Of a DNA stretch of 27,553 bases, positions 8,270 through 17,153 are shown piece by piece. This stretch comes from a virus. The notes beneath the pieces were generated by a model. The model was not told the origin of the DNA, made no database searches, and saw nothing but the letters and a program-made list of their open reading frames with translations. The stretch covers positions 1 to 27,553 of IMG/VR virus record IMGVR_UViG_3300006332_000204; one strand, given 5' to 3'. A program made the position numbers and the translations under genes. Numbering within the stretch: position 1 is the first letter of the stretch; each line of letters starts with the position of its first letter.

Positions 8270-10191
8270 TGGTTTCCGGTTTTTTTTCAGGATTTGTTTC
8301 AGGTGCAGCGCCCTCTTTTAGGCGAGCACAGGAAGCAGAGGACGAGCGCAAGCTAAACACTCTCCTGTTGCAGTCCTCGGAGGCCTATATTGCGGAAAAA
8401 GATCGGCTGCTGAACCTTGCCGATGACGAGGATTGGGCACCCAATAAAGTGGATCAGCAGCTCGACACGCTGCTCGAGCGCAGTCTGGCCGTTCCCGATC
8501 TTGATGACTGGCGCAGGCAACGTCTTACAAATGACCTGAACAACAGAAATCGTGCGGGTAAAAACGGCTACAGAAACAGGTATGAAGGCAAGGTTGACGC
8601 TGTAGAGGAAGCGCAATACGCGCTCGAGCTGACGCAAGGCTTTCAGGCTATAGACGCCCGGGCAAGGGGCGGTGGCGCTCCGGCAGACGAGTTCAGCGGT
8701 GCAGCGCCGCAACCTTTCAGCATTTCGCCTGCGGATGTCATGACGCAATACGCCGATTATCTGGCGGGTACGCTTGACGAGCTGAACGCAGACCCGAGCC
8801 TTGAGGCTCAGGAAAAGGTTTTGAAGCGGCAGCTGACCGCGCAAAAAGCCATCAAAACCATTCATGACGGCTACAAGCGGGACTACAACAAATATCACAA
8901 TGACCTACGTGATGCGCTCATTGCGCAAACCGTAGAGCAGTCCAGAATCCGTGTTGAGGAAGCGGTCCGTGGTGTTTTTACGCATCTGGGTATGCCGGTA
9001 AGCGAGGATGACCCAGCGGCAAAAGCGGCAATGGACCCAGGCTCTATTGTTGCAGCCCTTGATTACGACAACATTCGCCAGCTCGCGGAAACGCGAGGAA
9101 AGACCTACTTCGATGTCGTTGACAAAGATGGGCTGCAGGAAGTTCTTGGCTCGCTGTTGGCAGTCAAGTTTTTGCAGACAAAGGGACCTGAAGAGGCTGA
9201 TACAGATTCTGTTTTCTGGAGATCATGGGTTCGCGAGCTTGAAAACACGCAGAATGACAAACAGTTAAGCGCAGTTTTTTCAGACGTTTTGGGCTCGGAA
9301 ACAGCCGAGTTTGTAAAAACGAATGCCTCGGAAATTATTAACCAGGCACGCAAGGCAGTAAATGTGCAGCGCCCAACGCGAGCTATTCTGGAGCAGGATC
9401 ACAGACAACGAGAAACAAACGCTAAGGAGACCACGGACGCCTTGCTCGGAGGAATGCGTGCGGCTTCCTTGTTTGACGAGGAAGCAGCCATATTTCGGCA
9501 AACCTTCGATGCTGCGTTTGAGCCAGGTGTTGGCGATGATGGTGATATGCGCTGGCTTGATGTGCTGAACGGGCAAATGGAAGAACTTGCAGCACAAGGC
9601 GTGTTTGGTCCGCAAACAGAGTTTGGCGACCAGGCGATTTTTAATGAAAACACCAAAGCAAACGCGACAAAGATTTACGATTACGTTGGCGACAGGGTTC
9701 AGCGGACACTGAACGTATTGAACCAGCCGGGCTATGCCACCGAAAACCTGGCAACACTCACAGAACCAGAAGACCGCAATATCATTCTGCGCGATGTCGT
9801 TCGACAGGTTGCGCCTGAGTTTAACGATCAAAACAATTATTTTGTGCAGGACGACAAGCTGTCTGACACGGCAGGGAACGCCTTAACCGGGTTTGCCCAG
9901 ACGCGGGGATTCGTTCCGCCTGCCTATATCGATTTTGTTGAGCGCGAAATCGAGAACTACAGGCAACAGGAGCGCGGGGGTGAGTTCAGGGGAGACACGC
10001 AGGAAACTGCGGACAAGGCGCGACTGAACCCCGTGCGAATGCACCTGAACAGCATCTTGAACTCAAAGATTTTTGTGGTGTTGCCGATAAATCAGCGCAC
10101 GAAACTCAACGATCTTATAGATGCTCTCAACGAGATACGCGACCCTCGCGCTTCCGAAGCGCCTCGTCCTAACAGTGCGAGAGGGGAATGA
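8269..10191 (+). CDS. Internal virion protein, gp15-like by position
   Basis: This 640-residue, highly charged and largely helical protein follows the gp14-like gene, where T7 encodes gp15 (747 residues), a soluble component of the periplasmic ejection tube. An N-terminal segment (about residues 20-110) is helical with many D, E, R and Q residues, and helical segments continue to the end. No enzymatic motif is seen. The start codon overlaps the preceding stop (TGATG). The assignment rests on order, size and composition. Confidence 0.65.
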   Translation: MVSGFFSGFVSGAAPSFRRAQEAEDERKLNTLLLQSSEAYIAEKDRLLNLADDEDWAPNKVDQQLDTLLERSLAVPDLDDWRRQRLTNDLNNRNRAGKNGYRNRYEGKVDAVEEAQYALELTQGFQAIDARARGGGAPADEFSGAAPQPFSISPADVMTQYADYLAGTLDELNADPSLEAQEKVLKRQLTAQKAIKTIHDGYKRDYNKYHNDLRDALIAQTVEQSRIRVEEAVRGVFTHLGMPVSEDDPAAKAAMDPGSIVAALDYDNIRQLAETRGKTYFDVVDKDGLQEVLGSLLAVKFLQTKGPEEADTDSVFWRSWVRELENTQNDKQLSAVFSDVLGSETAEFVKTNASEIINQARKAVNVQRPTRAILEQDHRQRETNAKETTDALLGGMRAASLFDEEAAIFRQTFDAAFEPGVGDDGDMRWLDVLNGQMEELAAQGVFGPQTEFGDQAIFNENTKANATKIYDYVGDRVQRTLNVLNQPGYATENLATLTEPEDRNIILRDVVRQVAPEFNDQNNYFVQDDKLSDTAGNALTGFAQTRGFVPPAYIDFVEREIENYRQQERGGEFRGDTQETADKARLNPVRMHLNSILNSKIFVVLPINQRTKLNDLIDALNEIRDPRASEAPRPNSARGE

Positions 10192-11372
10192 TGGACGACG
10201 AGCTCAAGACAAGCATTATCTCGGCAATACGAACCCTCGATGACGATGCCTATCGGGCGTGGTTTGGCACGAAGCCGCCGCGCATGTTTGCGCGACTTGC
10301 CTCGCAAGTTGGCTTTGGTTCGCGTGTTCTGGATCTCGAGGAACTGCCAAGCCAGTTTTTTGACGATGTCAGCTTCTACATGGGATCCAACGCTGACACC
10401 GACAACATCCTGCAAAGCGTTCGCGCGACATTGAATGAGGGCTGGTACGTCACGGACCTTGCGGATTATGCCGGGGCTGACGGAACGCGCGGCCTGCGTT
10501 TTGTCAAAGGTCCGGCAGATGGGGGTATGGGCGACATTGACGACAGTTTCGCCCGGTTCATGTTGTCGCAGCTGGAGGTTCGTGACTTGCCGCTGGACAT
10601 GATGGGTCCGCAGACAATGACGTTAAACCGCAATCTGCTTGAGCGTAATCCTGCTGATCCAGAGGTTTCGTTTGGTGATGATCCGCCATACCTGTCTCCC
10701 CGCACGATCTCGCAGATTATTGACGAGGGAAACTGGCGCGTAGAAGAAACCGGTAACGGCAAGATTAACTTCTACTACCAGGTTGATGGTGTTGAGTTTG
10801 CCTATCCATCTTCCCGCCTTGTGCCCAATCCTGACGATCTGCGCCTGTCGGTAATGCACACCCCGCGCGGTCGGGGGATTGAACTGCCCGGCCCTGTTGC
10901 TCAAACACGGGAGTTTGGCAAATCCGGTTTTCCTGCGCTTGATGACGGCCATCGAAAGCAAGCGATTGATGATGGCGTTAAAAGATTGATGTCCTTTAAC
11001 CCGCGCCCCTTGCGCGACACGCCTGAAAACTGGAGGCAAATGGAAGAGGACTTAAAGGGTTTTGTTACCAACCAGTTTGACAGGCAAGAGCTAAACCGCG
11101 AGATACAAAACGGAAATCGCGACATATCGTTTTGGCAGTGGGTCAGGGGCAATCTTGCTCTTGCGTCCGGTGTTCCTGGCGTTGGTGATATGGATGCAGC
11201 AATGGATGTGTCTGCAGCGGGTCAGCCGGGGCCTCTGACAACACCAGACGATCTGCGACAGGCTGAGTTTCTGCAGCATCAAATAAAGATTATCAACGAA
11301 GAGCGCGCGGCTATGGGCTTTGAGCCGACAAGCTTGCCCGAGATCGAGGCGGCACGCCGAGGCGCAGACTGA
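10188..11372 (+). CDS. Virion-associated protein between two ejection proteins
   Basis: This 394-residue protein of unknown family begins 4 bases inside the preceding gene; GAGGGG lies just upstream, and starts at 10188 or 10191 are both possible. It is acidic and soluble, with no signal peptide, membrane segment or enzyme motif that I can identify. Being embedded between the gp15-like and the large gp16-like genes, it is probably a fourth internal virion or ejection component. T7 has only three such proteins, so this phage family appears to have an extra one. Confidence 0.6.
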   Translation: MMDDELKTSIISAIRTLDDDAYRAWFGTKPPRMFARLASQVGFGSRVLDLEELPSQFFDDVSFYMGSNADTDNILQSVRATLNEGWYVTDLADYAGADGTRGLRFVKGPADGGMGDIDDSFARFMLSQLEVRDLPLDMMGPQTMTLNRNLLERNPADPEVSFGDDPPYLSPRTISQIIDEGNWRVEETGNGKINFYYQVDGVEFAYPSSRLVPNPDDLRLSVMHTPRGRGIELPGPVAQTREFGKSGFPALDDGHRKQAIDDGVKRLMSFNPRPLRDTPENWRQMEEDLKGFVTNQFDRQELNREIQNGNRDISFWQWVRGNLALASGVPGVGDMDAAMDVSAAGQPGPLTTPDDLRQAEFLQHQIKIINEERAAMGFEPTSLPEIEAARRGAD

Positions 11373-14300
11373 TGGCTTCAGAAACCTTAACTGAAGCCGA
11401 GCTTGCCCAGTTTAATCCTGCTTTAGAGCCTCCAACAGAGCCTGAGTCTGCTCAATTTAATCCTTTGCTGCAGCCAAGCGGGTACACGTCATCGGCAACG
11501 CCCAAGCGCCCCGGTTTTGAGCCGTCATTTGAGGACACACGCACAGGCCCGGCAGCGTTCAGGCGTGCGTTCCAGCAGGAAAATCTTATTTCACTGCTGG
11601 CTGGAGGTGCGGAAGACAATCGCCTTGCTGACTTGTATGCCATTACCGAGGCTGCAGGCAGGAAGATAGATCCCGGCTACAACGTAGAAGAGGACCCCCG
11701 GCTTCAAAATCTAGAGCCGGGAGAAATTGCGTTTTTCATACACAGCAACTCTTTTGACCACACCACTGCAATGCTCGCAGAGCGGCGTGCGCAGGATCGT
11801 TTGGACAGGCAGGACCGTCAGGACTCCGGTGCAATTATAGCCGGTACAGTTGCGGGCGCTGTTCTAGACCCCTCCCTGCTATTGCTGCCGACAGTGCGTG
11901 GTGCCACCAGGCTGCAATCGGTGCGCAATATGTCGGCTTTGCTGGGAACTGAAGAAGCCGTAAAGCAGGCGTTGGATGGCACGCGCCCGGATTCGTATCT
12001 TGCTTATGCTCTGGGTGCGGGGACCATTGTTGGCTTGTTGAGCAAGGCGCGCCAGCCGCTACGTACAATTACAGACCAGGAAGTACAGGAGATTGAGTCT
12101 CGCGCTGTTGCGCGATTACTCGACGATGAGCAGCAAGTTACCGGGGCTCGCATAGAAGCGGCACAGGCGCGTCGCGCTGGAAGCGTCGGCGCACGCGAAA
12201 CGCCTACCGGACAGGTTATTTCTGATGTTGATGACATTCGGGCAAACCGCCCGGCACCGGCACCCGGTGGCCTCGAGCGGCTAAACATGAACCCGATCAT
12301 GGTTTTGCTAAACGAGCAGAACCCAAAACTTGCGGCAATCACGCAGCGTGTTGTGTTGGGGGCCTTGGAGATCCCGTTTTACTTGCGCGGAAATATGCAA
12401 AAGACCGCACTTGCAACGCCAGGCGAGAACGCGGAAGGCTTGCTACGCGCAGGGCGCGGTGCCGTGGTTGAGACAACGCAAGTGATCCGCACTAACTACA
12501 ACGCCTACGTACAGTCTGTAACAGGAAAACAACCGGGACGGTTCAGCGTAGCTTTTGGCAGGCGTCCTGCTGACGGAGTTTTGACTTATCGCGAGTTTGG
12601 CCGGGAAATCAGCCGTGCCCTGCTCGATGAGGGCAGGCACGCAATTCCCCAGGTTGCAGCAGCTGCGCAGCGCACACGGCGTTTTTACGATGACATTTGG
12701 GAAAACGGGCAGAAATCTGGTGTCTGGGAGGGCGTCGCTATCAGTGAGCTGCGTGCGATCGATGAAGCCATATCGCGCCTTGCTGCAATTACTAAAAGAG
12801 GCCGCAAGCTCAGCCCTGAGCAAACCAAGCGAATGGCAGGACTGCGCAACAGTAAGGCGCAAAAGGAAGCGCAGCTCGAGCGCATCCGTACTGGCAACGC
12901 AGGCGGTAAACGTAAAAATTACCTGAATGTTGTCTATCGTCGGGACTACTGGCGACAAAACAAGGAACGCCTGATTGGCGTGATTATGCGCGAAGGTGGC
13001 CATGAGCGTCAGGTTGCCGAGGAAATCTTTGACCAGATAACCCGTAGCGTTCCGTATCGCGGCAATCCGTTTATGCGGGTTGCCCAGCAACGCACGCTGA
13101 ACATTGATCCTGTCAAGTTTATGGACGACGCCGCTGGCGATGCGATTGAGACAGATATTTTTACGCTGATGCGGATGTACCAGCGTTCAACAGACGCTGA
13201 CATCGGCCTTTACAAGAACTTTGGCTCGCTCGACCTGGCTGACGAGATACAGGCTGTTCGAGACGTTTTCAAAACCATGCCTGTAAACGCGGCAAACCAG
13301 CGCAAGATGGAGGCGATGATCCAGCGTATCGAAGCGGTACGCGATCTTGTTCGTGGCACGTATGGCCTGCCTGCAGATCCCGCAAACGTGACATCTCGCG
13401 CAATACGTATGTCGAAGAACTATGCGGCATTGACCCTGCTGACAGGCCCGCTTGCAGCAGCCCCTGATGTTGCACGTTCAATGATGGTCAACGGCATAAG
13501 CAATACGTTCCGCTCAGCACTTGAACCTCTCTTCAATAACGTTGGCCAGTTCAAGGCCAGCAAACGAACCCTGAACGCTGTTGGCGAAGCAGCTGACATG
13601 ATCCTGGCGTCACAAGCGGCGCGCGTGACAGACCTTGGCGATTATGTGGGCGTGTTTACCGGCTTCGAGCGCAAGCTCGAGCGCGGCACAAACTTCTATT
13701 TCAATTACATCAATGGAATGAATTTGTGGACGGACACCATGAAGACCTTGAATGGCATGGTGAGTCAGACGCAGTTGCTGCGTGGCATCGAGGAGATAGC
13801 CACAAAGGGCAAAACAAGTAAGAAAATAACAGCGCGGCTTGCCAAGCTGGGCATCGATGCGCCGATGGCCAATCGCATTCATGCGCAAAACGCCAGCTGG
13901 GAGCGCACCAAGCACAACATTATCGCGCACACGGATGAATGGTCCGATGATGTCGCACGTGAAACATTTGAACGTGCAATAGGCACTGACGCCCGGTTCA
14001 CAATTATTACGCCGGGGCTCGGTGATGCGCCGCTGTTTGCAACGGACATTCGGGCAATCAAGGGAATGCCGGATTGGGTATCGCCTGAAATCGGTAGCCT
14101 GTTATTCCAGTTCAAGAAGTTTGGCCTGAGTGCCCACCAGAAGGTGTTGCTGGCAGGCTTGCAGGGCGAGAAACGTGATGCGGTTATGGGTATGGTCGCA
14201 ATGGTCGGGCTTGGCGCAGTGGTTGATTATGTGCGCTCAACACAGACGAATGCGCCGGGATACAACACCCGCAACTTTACGCAGAAGCTGTACGGCGCTG

Positions 14301-14611
14301 TTGAGCGAGCGGGCATTGTTGCTCCGTTTCTTGATGTCTCGAACCACACAGAAGCTTTAACCCACGCGATGCTGGGAGCTCCGGTCGGAGTTAAGCCTGT
14401 GCTCGGGATCCAGCAGCGTTATGACCCGACAATGCGGCAGATCATCGGCAACGCCGTCGGGCCAGCTGCCGTAAACTATGTAAACCTTCTGGATTTTCTC
14501 ACGACCAGCAGTGACATGGTGGAAGCGCGACGCCTACGAGAGCTGGCTTTTGCCAACCGTCTCGCGCACCTCGACTGGTTTTGGGACGACGTAGAGCGCG
14601 GGTTGCGCTAA
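11372..14611 (+). CDS. Large internal virion protein (gp16-like position)
   Basis: This 1079-residue protein is the largest in the window and occupies the place of T7 gp16 (1318 residues), the inner-membrane part of the ejection channel. A hydrophobic stretch with glycine spacing (about residues 153-175, AIIAGTVAGAVLDPSLLLLP) could span a membrane, and another weakly hydrophobic area lies near residues 685-705. The N-terminus contains a duplicated AQFNP motif (AELAQFNPAL and ESAQFNPLL, about residues 10-34). I do not see the transglycosylase motif found at the T7 gp16 N-terminus, so wall degradation during entry may be done otherwise or not at all. The rest is helical and charged. Confidence 0.75.
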   Translation: MASETLTEAELAQFNPALEPPTEPESAQFNPLLQPSGYTSSATPKRPGFEPSFEDTRTGPAAFRRAFQQENLISLLAGGAEDNRLADLYAITEAAGRKIDPGYNVEEDPRLQNLEPGEIAFFIHSNSFDHTTAMLAERRAQDRLDRQDRQDSGAIIAGTVAGAVLDPSLLLLPTVRGATRLQSVRNMSALLGTEEAVKQALDGTRPDSYLAYALGAGTIVGLLSKARQPLRTITDQEVQEIESRAVARLLDDEQQVTGARIEAAQARRAGSVGARETPTGQVISDVDDIRANRPAPAPGGLERLNMNPIMVLLNEQNPKLAAITQRVVLGALEIPFYLRGNMQKTALATPGENAEGLLRAGRGAVVETTQVIRTNYNAYVQSVTGKQPGRFSVAFGRRPADGVLTYREFGREISRALLDEGRHAIPQVAAAAQRTRRFYDDIWENGQKSGVWEGVAISELRAIDEAISRLAAITKRGRKLSPEQTKRMAGLRNSKAQKEAQLERIRTGNAGGKRKNYLNVVYRRDYWRQNKERLIGVIMREGGHERQVAEEIFDQITRSVPYRGNPFMRVAQQRTLNIDPVKFMDDAAGDAIETDIFTLMRMYQRSTDADIGLYKNFGSLDLADEIQAVRDVFKTMPVNAANQRKMEAMIQRIEAVRDLVRGTYGLPADPANVTSRAIRMSKNYAALTLLTGPLAAAPDVARSMMVNGISNTFRSALEPLFNNVGQFKASKRTLNAVGEAADMILASQAARVTDLGDYVGVFTGFERKLERGTNFYFNYINGMNLWTDTMKTLNGMVSQTQLLRGIEEIATKGKTSKKITARLAKLGIDAPMANRIHAQNASWERTKHNIIAHTDEWSDDVARETFERAIGTDARFTIITPGLGDAPLFATDIRAIKGMPDWVSPEIGSLLFQFKKFGLSAHQKVLLAGLQGEKRDAVMGMVAMVGLGAVVDYVRSTQTNAPGYNTRNFTQKLYGAVERAGIVAPFLDVSNHTEALTHAMLGAPVGVKPVLGIQQRYDPTMRQIIGNAVGPAAVNYVNLLDFLTTSSDMVEARRLRELAFANRLAHLDWFWDDVERGLR

Positions 14612-14636
14612 TGTGCGTTGCGACGTTTAGGCGTCG
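14610..14636 (+). repeat. Late-region repeat element, copy 3, with hairpin
   Basis: AATGTGCGTTGCG at 14610-14622 overlaps the stop codon of the upstream gene exactly as copy 1 does. It runs into a hairpin of CGACG (14621-14625) and CGTCG (14632-14636) with a 6-base loop, extendable by two G-T pairs. It precedes the tail fibre gene, which lacks an obvious ribosome site. Confidence 0.7.
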
Positions 14637-14651
14637 TGCGTTCATTGCAGT

Positions 14652-15998
14652 ATGACTATCTCTGACACTACACCGCGCGTGCAATACACCGTGGGCAGCG
14701 GTGGGCAAACTGCGTTCACTGTTAGCTTTCAGTTCTTTGCCGTCACTGATCTTGCCGTTTACAACGGCACCACCAAACTGACCTACGCGGCGTCGCCGTC
14801 CGGTGCAACTCAGTATTCTGTTGCCGGTGCAGGGGCTTCTTCCGGTGGCACTGTGACGCTTGGCGCTGCTGTTGCCAGCACGACGGTAACCATTGTGCGC
14901 GACGTGCCTGTTGCACGTTCTACGGATTTCCCGCCCAGCGGACCTTTCCAGATCGGCTCATTGAACGACGAGCTCGACAAGTTTACGGCAATGATCAAGG
15001 AGCGCGAGGACGATATTGGTCGTTCGGTTGCAGCTCCTGACACCGATCCAACGTCGATTGATATGACCTTGCCGGTCAAGGCGGACCGTCTTGGCAAGTT
15101 GCTGGGCTTTGATTCCAGCACCGGCAATCCTGAAGCAACCACTGGTCGCATTTTGAGCGTGTCTGCGTCTGATGTTGCGGCGGGTGGTTCGGCAACCGTT
15201 TCGTATAATGATGCGACGGGCGCGCTGGCCCTTGGAATACCAACAGGAGCCACAGGCGCAACGGGCGCTGGCATCGATGTGCTTACGACGCGCGGCGACA
15301 TTGTTGTGCGCAACGCCTCGAACGCAACCGCACGGCTTGCAGCTGGTTCAGCAAATACGGTTCTGAAAAGTGATGGGTCTGACGTTGCCTACGGTCAGGT
15401 AGCAACTGCCATGATCGCGGATGACGCGGTTAGCCTTGCCAAGATGGCAAGCGGCACGGACGGCAACCTCATCAGCTACGATACAAGTGGAAATCCGGTA
15501 GCAGTGGCCACGGGATCGTCGGGCCAGGTGTTGACCTCAAACGGGGCTGGCGCTGCGCCAACGTTCCAGACCGCGTCTGGCGGTGGTGGCAAAGTCCTAC
15601 AGGTCGTAACGGCGGCTACCTCTACAGAGGCAACCACGACATCGGGCACCTACGCTGACACGAATTTGACGGCGGACATTACCCCGGCTAACACCGCCAA
15701 CAAGATTCTCGTTCTGGTGTCGCAATCAATAAGCAGCACAGGCGGACGCGCTGGCGGTGCGCTGCGAATTGTTCGGGGTAGCACTGAGATCGAGGAATAC
15801 AACCAGATCAGCAATGCCGAGAACCAGATGTCTCAGCATTTCATACAACACCTCGACAGCCCCAGCAGCACCTCGTCAACGACCTATCACACCGAGTTCA
15901 AGCGTATCGACCAAAGCGGCACGATTGCTGCCCAACGTAATGACAGTTCGGGGAACGCCACCTCAACCATCACTCTCATAGAGCTGGATTATTCCTAA
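14652..15998 (+). CDS. Tail fibre protein with T7-type N-terminal anchor
   Basis: This 448-residue protein starts like the T7 tail fibre anchoring domain: VQYTVGSGGQTAFTVSFQFF, then a beta-rich region and the helix LNDELDKFTAMIKEREDD (about residues 103-120), which is the conserved end of that domain and attaches to the tail. A collagen-like GIPTGATGATGAG (about residues 195-207) follows, then a short shaft and a C-terminal beta domain of about 130 residues ending TSTITLIELDYS that probably binds the receptor. It is shorter than T7 gp17 (553 residues). Host specificity should lie in the last third. No reverse transcriptase or variable-repeat arrangement accompanies it. Confidence 0.85.
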   Translation: MTISDTTPRVQYTVGSGGQTAFTVSFQFFAVTDLAVYNGTTKLTYAASPSGATQYSVAGAGASSGGTVTLGAAVASTTVTIVRDVPVARSTDFPPSGPFQIGSLNDELDKFTAMIKEREDDIGRSVAAPDTDPTSIDMTLPVKADRLGKLLGFDSSTGNPEATTGRILSVSASDVAAGGSATVSYNDATGALALGIPTGATGATGAGIDVLTTRGDIVVRNASNATARLAAGSANTVLKSDGSDVAYGQVATAMIADDAVSLAKMASGTDGNLISYDTSGNPVAVATGSSGQVLTSNGAGAAPTFQTASGGGGKVLQVVTAATSTEATTTSGTYADTNLTADITPANTANKILVLVSQSISSTGGRAGGALRIVRGSTEIEEYNQISNAENQMSQHFIQHLDSPSSTSSTTYHTEFKRIDQSGTIAAQRNDSSGNATSTITLIELDYS

Positions 15999-16294
15999 TG
16001 GCCAGACGATCTGAAGCACTTGCCAGCCTTGCTCCCGATGCGGAGTGGAGTATTTCTGCCAACGGTTTGCGTTGGGATAGCCCGGATATACCGCAGCCGT
16101 CAGATGCAGAAATAGAAGCAGAAATGGTGAGGCTTGACTCTGCTTATGCAGCAAACGAGTACGCCCGTAACCGAGCAGCTGCCTACCCGGCTATCGCAGA
16201 CCAGCTGGACATGCAGTATTGGGACCAGATCAACGGCACGACGATCTGGGCAGACACGATAGCTGCGGTAAAGGCCGCACACCCCAAACCGTGA
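15998..16294 (+). CDS. Tail fibre accessory/assembly-type small protein
   Basis: A 98-residue protein overlaps the tail fibre stop by one base. Its C-terminal half, YPAIADQLDMQYWDQINGTT followed by a W, an alpha helix and a terminal HPKP, is the widespread pattern of small proteins encoded after tail fibres (YPSIADQLDALYWD...WxxxIxxVKxxxPKP). They are thought to assist fibre folding or attachment. The precise function is not established. Confidence 0.72.
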   Translation: MARRSEALASLAPDAEWSISANGLRWDSPDIPQPSDAEIEAEMVRLDSAYAANEYARNRAAAYPAIADQLDMQYWDQINGTTIWADTIAAVKAAHPKP

Positions 16295-16578
16295 TGTTCC
16301 GCGCCTTGGCTATAAGCGCCTTGATCGCATTCGCTACGCCTGCTGCTGCAGTTCAGCTGGCTTGCGTTGATCATGAGGAGCAGATGGTCGAGGCGAGCGC
16401 GGCGTACGGCGAGACGCTGCAGTGGATGGGAGCAAATCAATACAAGCAGCCGTTCTGGTTTTTTGCCTCTCATGCAAAGCAAACCTGGACGGTTTGGTTC
16501 AGGCTGCCCGACCAAAGAATTTGCACGGGCCCGGGATACGTCGGGGAGATTCATAATCTCGGTGGTCAGCCAGCATGA
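16294..16578 (+). CDS. Small exported protein in the lysis region
   Basis: A 94-residue protein starts at an ATG overlapping the previous stop (TGATG). This start gives a clean signal peptide: MFR, a hydrophobic core LAISALIAFA, then TPAAA with probable signal peptidase I cleavage before VQLACVD. The mature part has two cysteines (one just after the cleavage site, one in RICTGPG) that may form a disulfide. The first cysteine does not sit in a lipobox, so it is not a lipoprotein. The location between fibre and holin genes suggests a role in lysis or envelope modification. No family is recognised. Confidence 0.6.
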   Translation: MFRALAISALIAFATPAAAVQLACVDHEEQMVEASAAYGETLQWMGANQYKQPFWFFASHAKQTWTVWFRLPDQRICTGPGYVGEIHNLGGQPA

Positions 16579-16748
16579 ACGTCGAAATCAAAACAGGTAT
16601 CGATATGGCAGCAGTTCTCGGAGGCTTTGGCAGCTGGTTAGCACTCCTGCCCGATGTTGCTGCTCTTTTATCTGTTATCTGGCTGGCCCTACGGATCTGG
16701 GAAGCTGAAACAGTAAAGCGATGGACTAACAGAAGCGGGTCCAGTTAA
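16575..16748 (+). CDS. T7-type (class II-like) holin
   Basis: A 57-residue reading frame overlaps the previous stop (ATGA) and ends at TAA 16746-16748. The segment LPDVAALLSVIWLALRIWE (about residues 26-44), followed by TVKRW, is typical of the short holins of T7-like phages in alphaproteobacteria, with one clear membrane helix and a possible second weak one (about residues 12-23). Holins permeabilise the inner membrane at a set time and release the endolysin. The frame is short but its coupling and motif leave little doubt. Confidence 0.75.
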   Translation: MNVEIKTGIDMAAVLGGFGSWLALLPDVAALLSVIWLALRIWEAETVKRWTNRSGSS

Positions 16749-16751
16749 CCC

Positions 16752-17153
16752 GTGTTGGGACTGCTCGGAGCGGTACTGCCTGGCGTTCTCGAGGTCGCGG
16801 GTCGTTTTTTACCCGAAGACAAAGAGCGCAGAGCACAAGCCGAGCGTGAGATCGAGGCACAGCTTGCCAAGCACCTTGCCTCTGTCGATCTTGCACAGAT
16901 TGCGGTCAATCGTGAGGAAGCTCGAGGAAACTGGTTTCAGTCAGGTTGGAGGCCGGCGACCGGGTGGATAGCCGCCCTGTCTTTTGGCTGGGTTTATTTC
17001 CTGCAGCCAATCGTCTCGTTCGTGCTCGCGCAACTCGGGTTGCTCGTTGAGCTCCCGACCCTCGACATGAGCCAGATGATGCCAATCCTGATGGGCCTTC
17101 TTGGGCTGGCCGGATATCGAAGTTTTGAGAAGTCCAAAGGCATCAACAAATGA
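16752..17153 (+). CDS. Three-helix holin (GTA_holin_3TM type)
   Basis: A 133-residue protein starts with GTG at 16752, three bases after the T7-type holin stop. It begins MLGLLGAVLPGVLEVAGRFL, then has an amphipathic charged helix (about residues 24-50), the motif NWFQSGWRPATGWIAALSFG and a C-terminal membrane helix (ILMGLLGLAGYRSFEK). WRPATGW is diagnostic of the 3TM holin family first named for gene transfer agents. It is a probable second lysis-timing protein or the main holin. Its stop overlaps the endolysin start. Confidence 0.85.
   Translation: MLGLLGAVLPGVLEVAGRFLPEDKERRAQAEREIEAQLAKHLASVDLAQIAVNREEARGNWFQSGWRPATGWIAALSFGWVYFLQPIVSFVLAQLGLLVELPTLDMSQMMPILMGLLGLAGYRSFEKSKGINK

Noticed and set aside
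14652-15998. Diversity-generating retroelement acting on the tail fibre, as in BPP-1
   Set aside because: No reverse transcriptase gene and no template/variable repeat pair was seen in the window.
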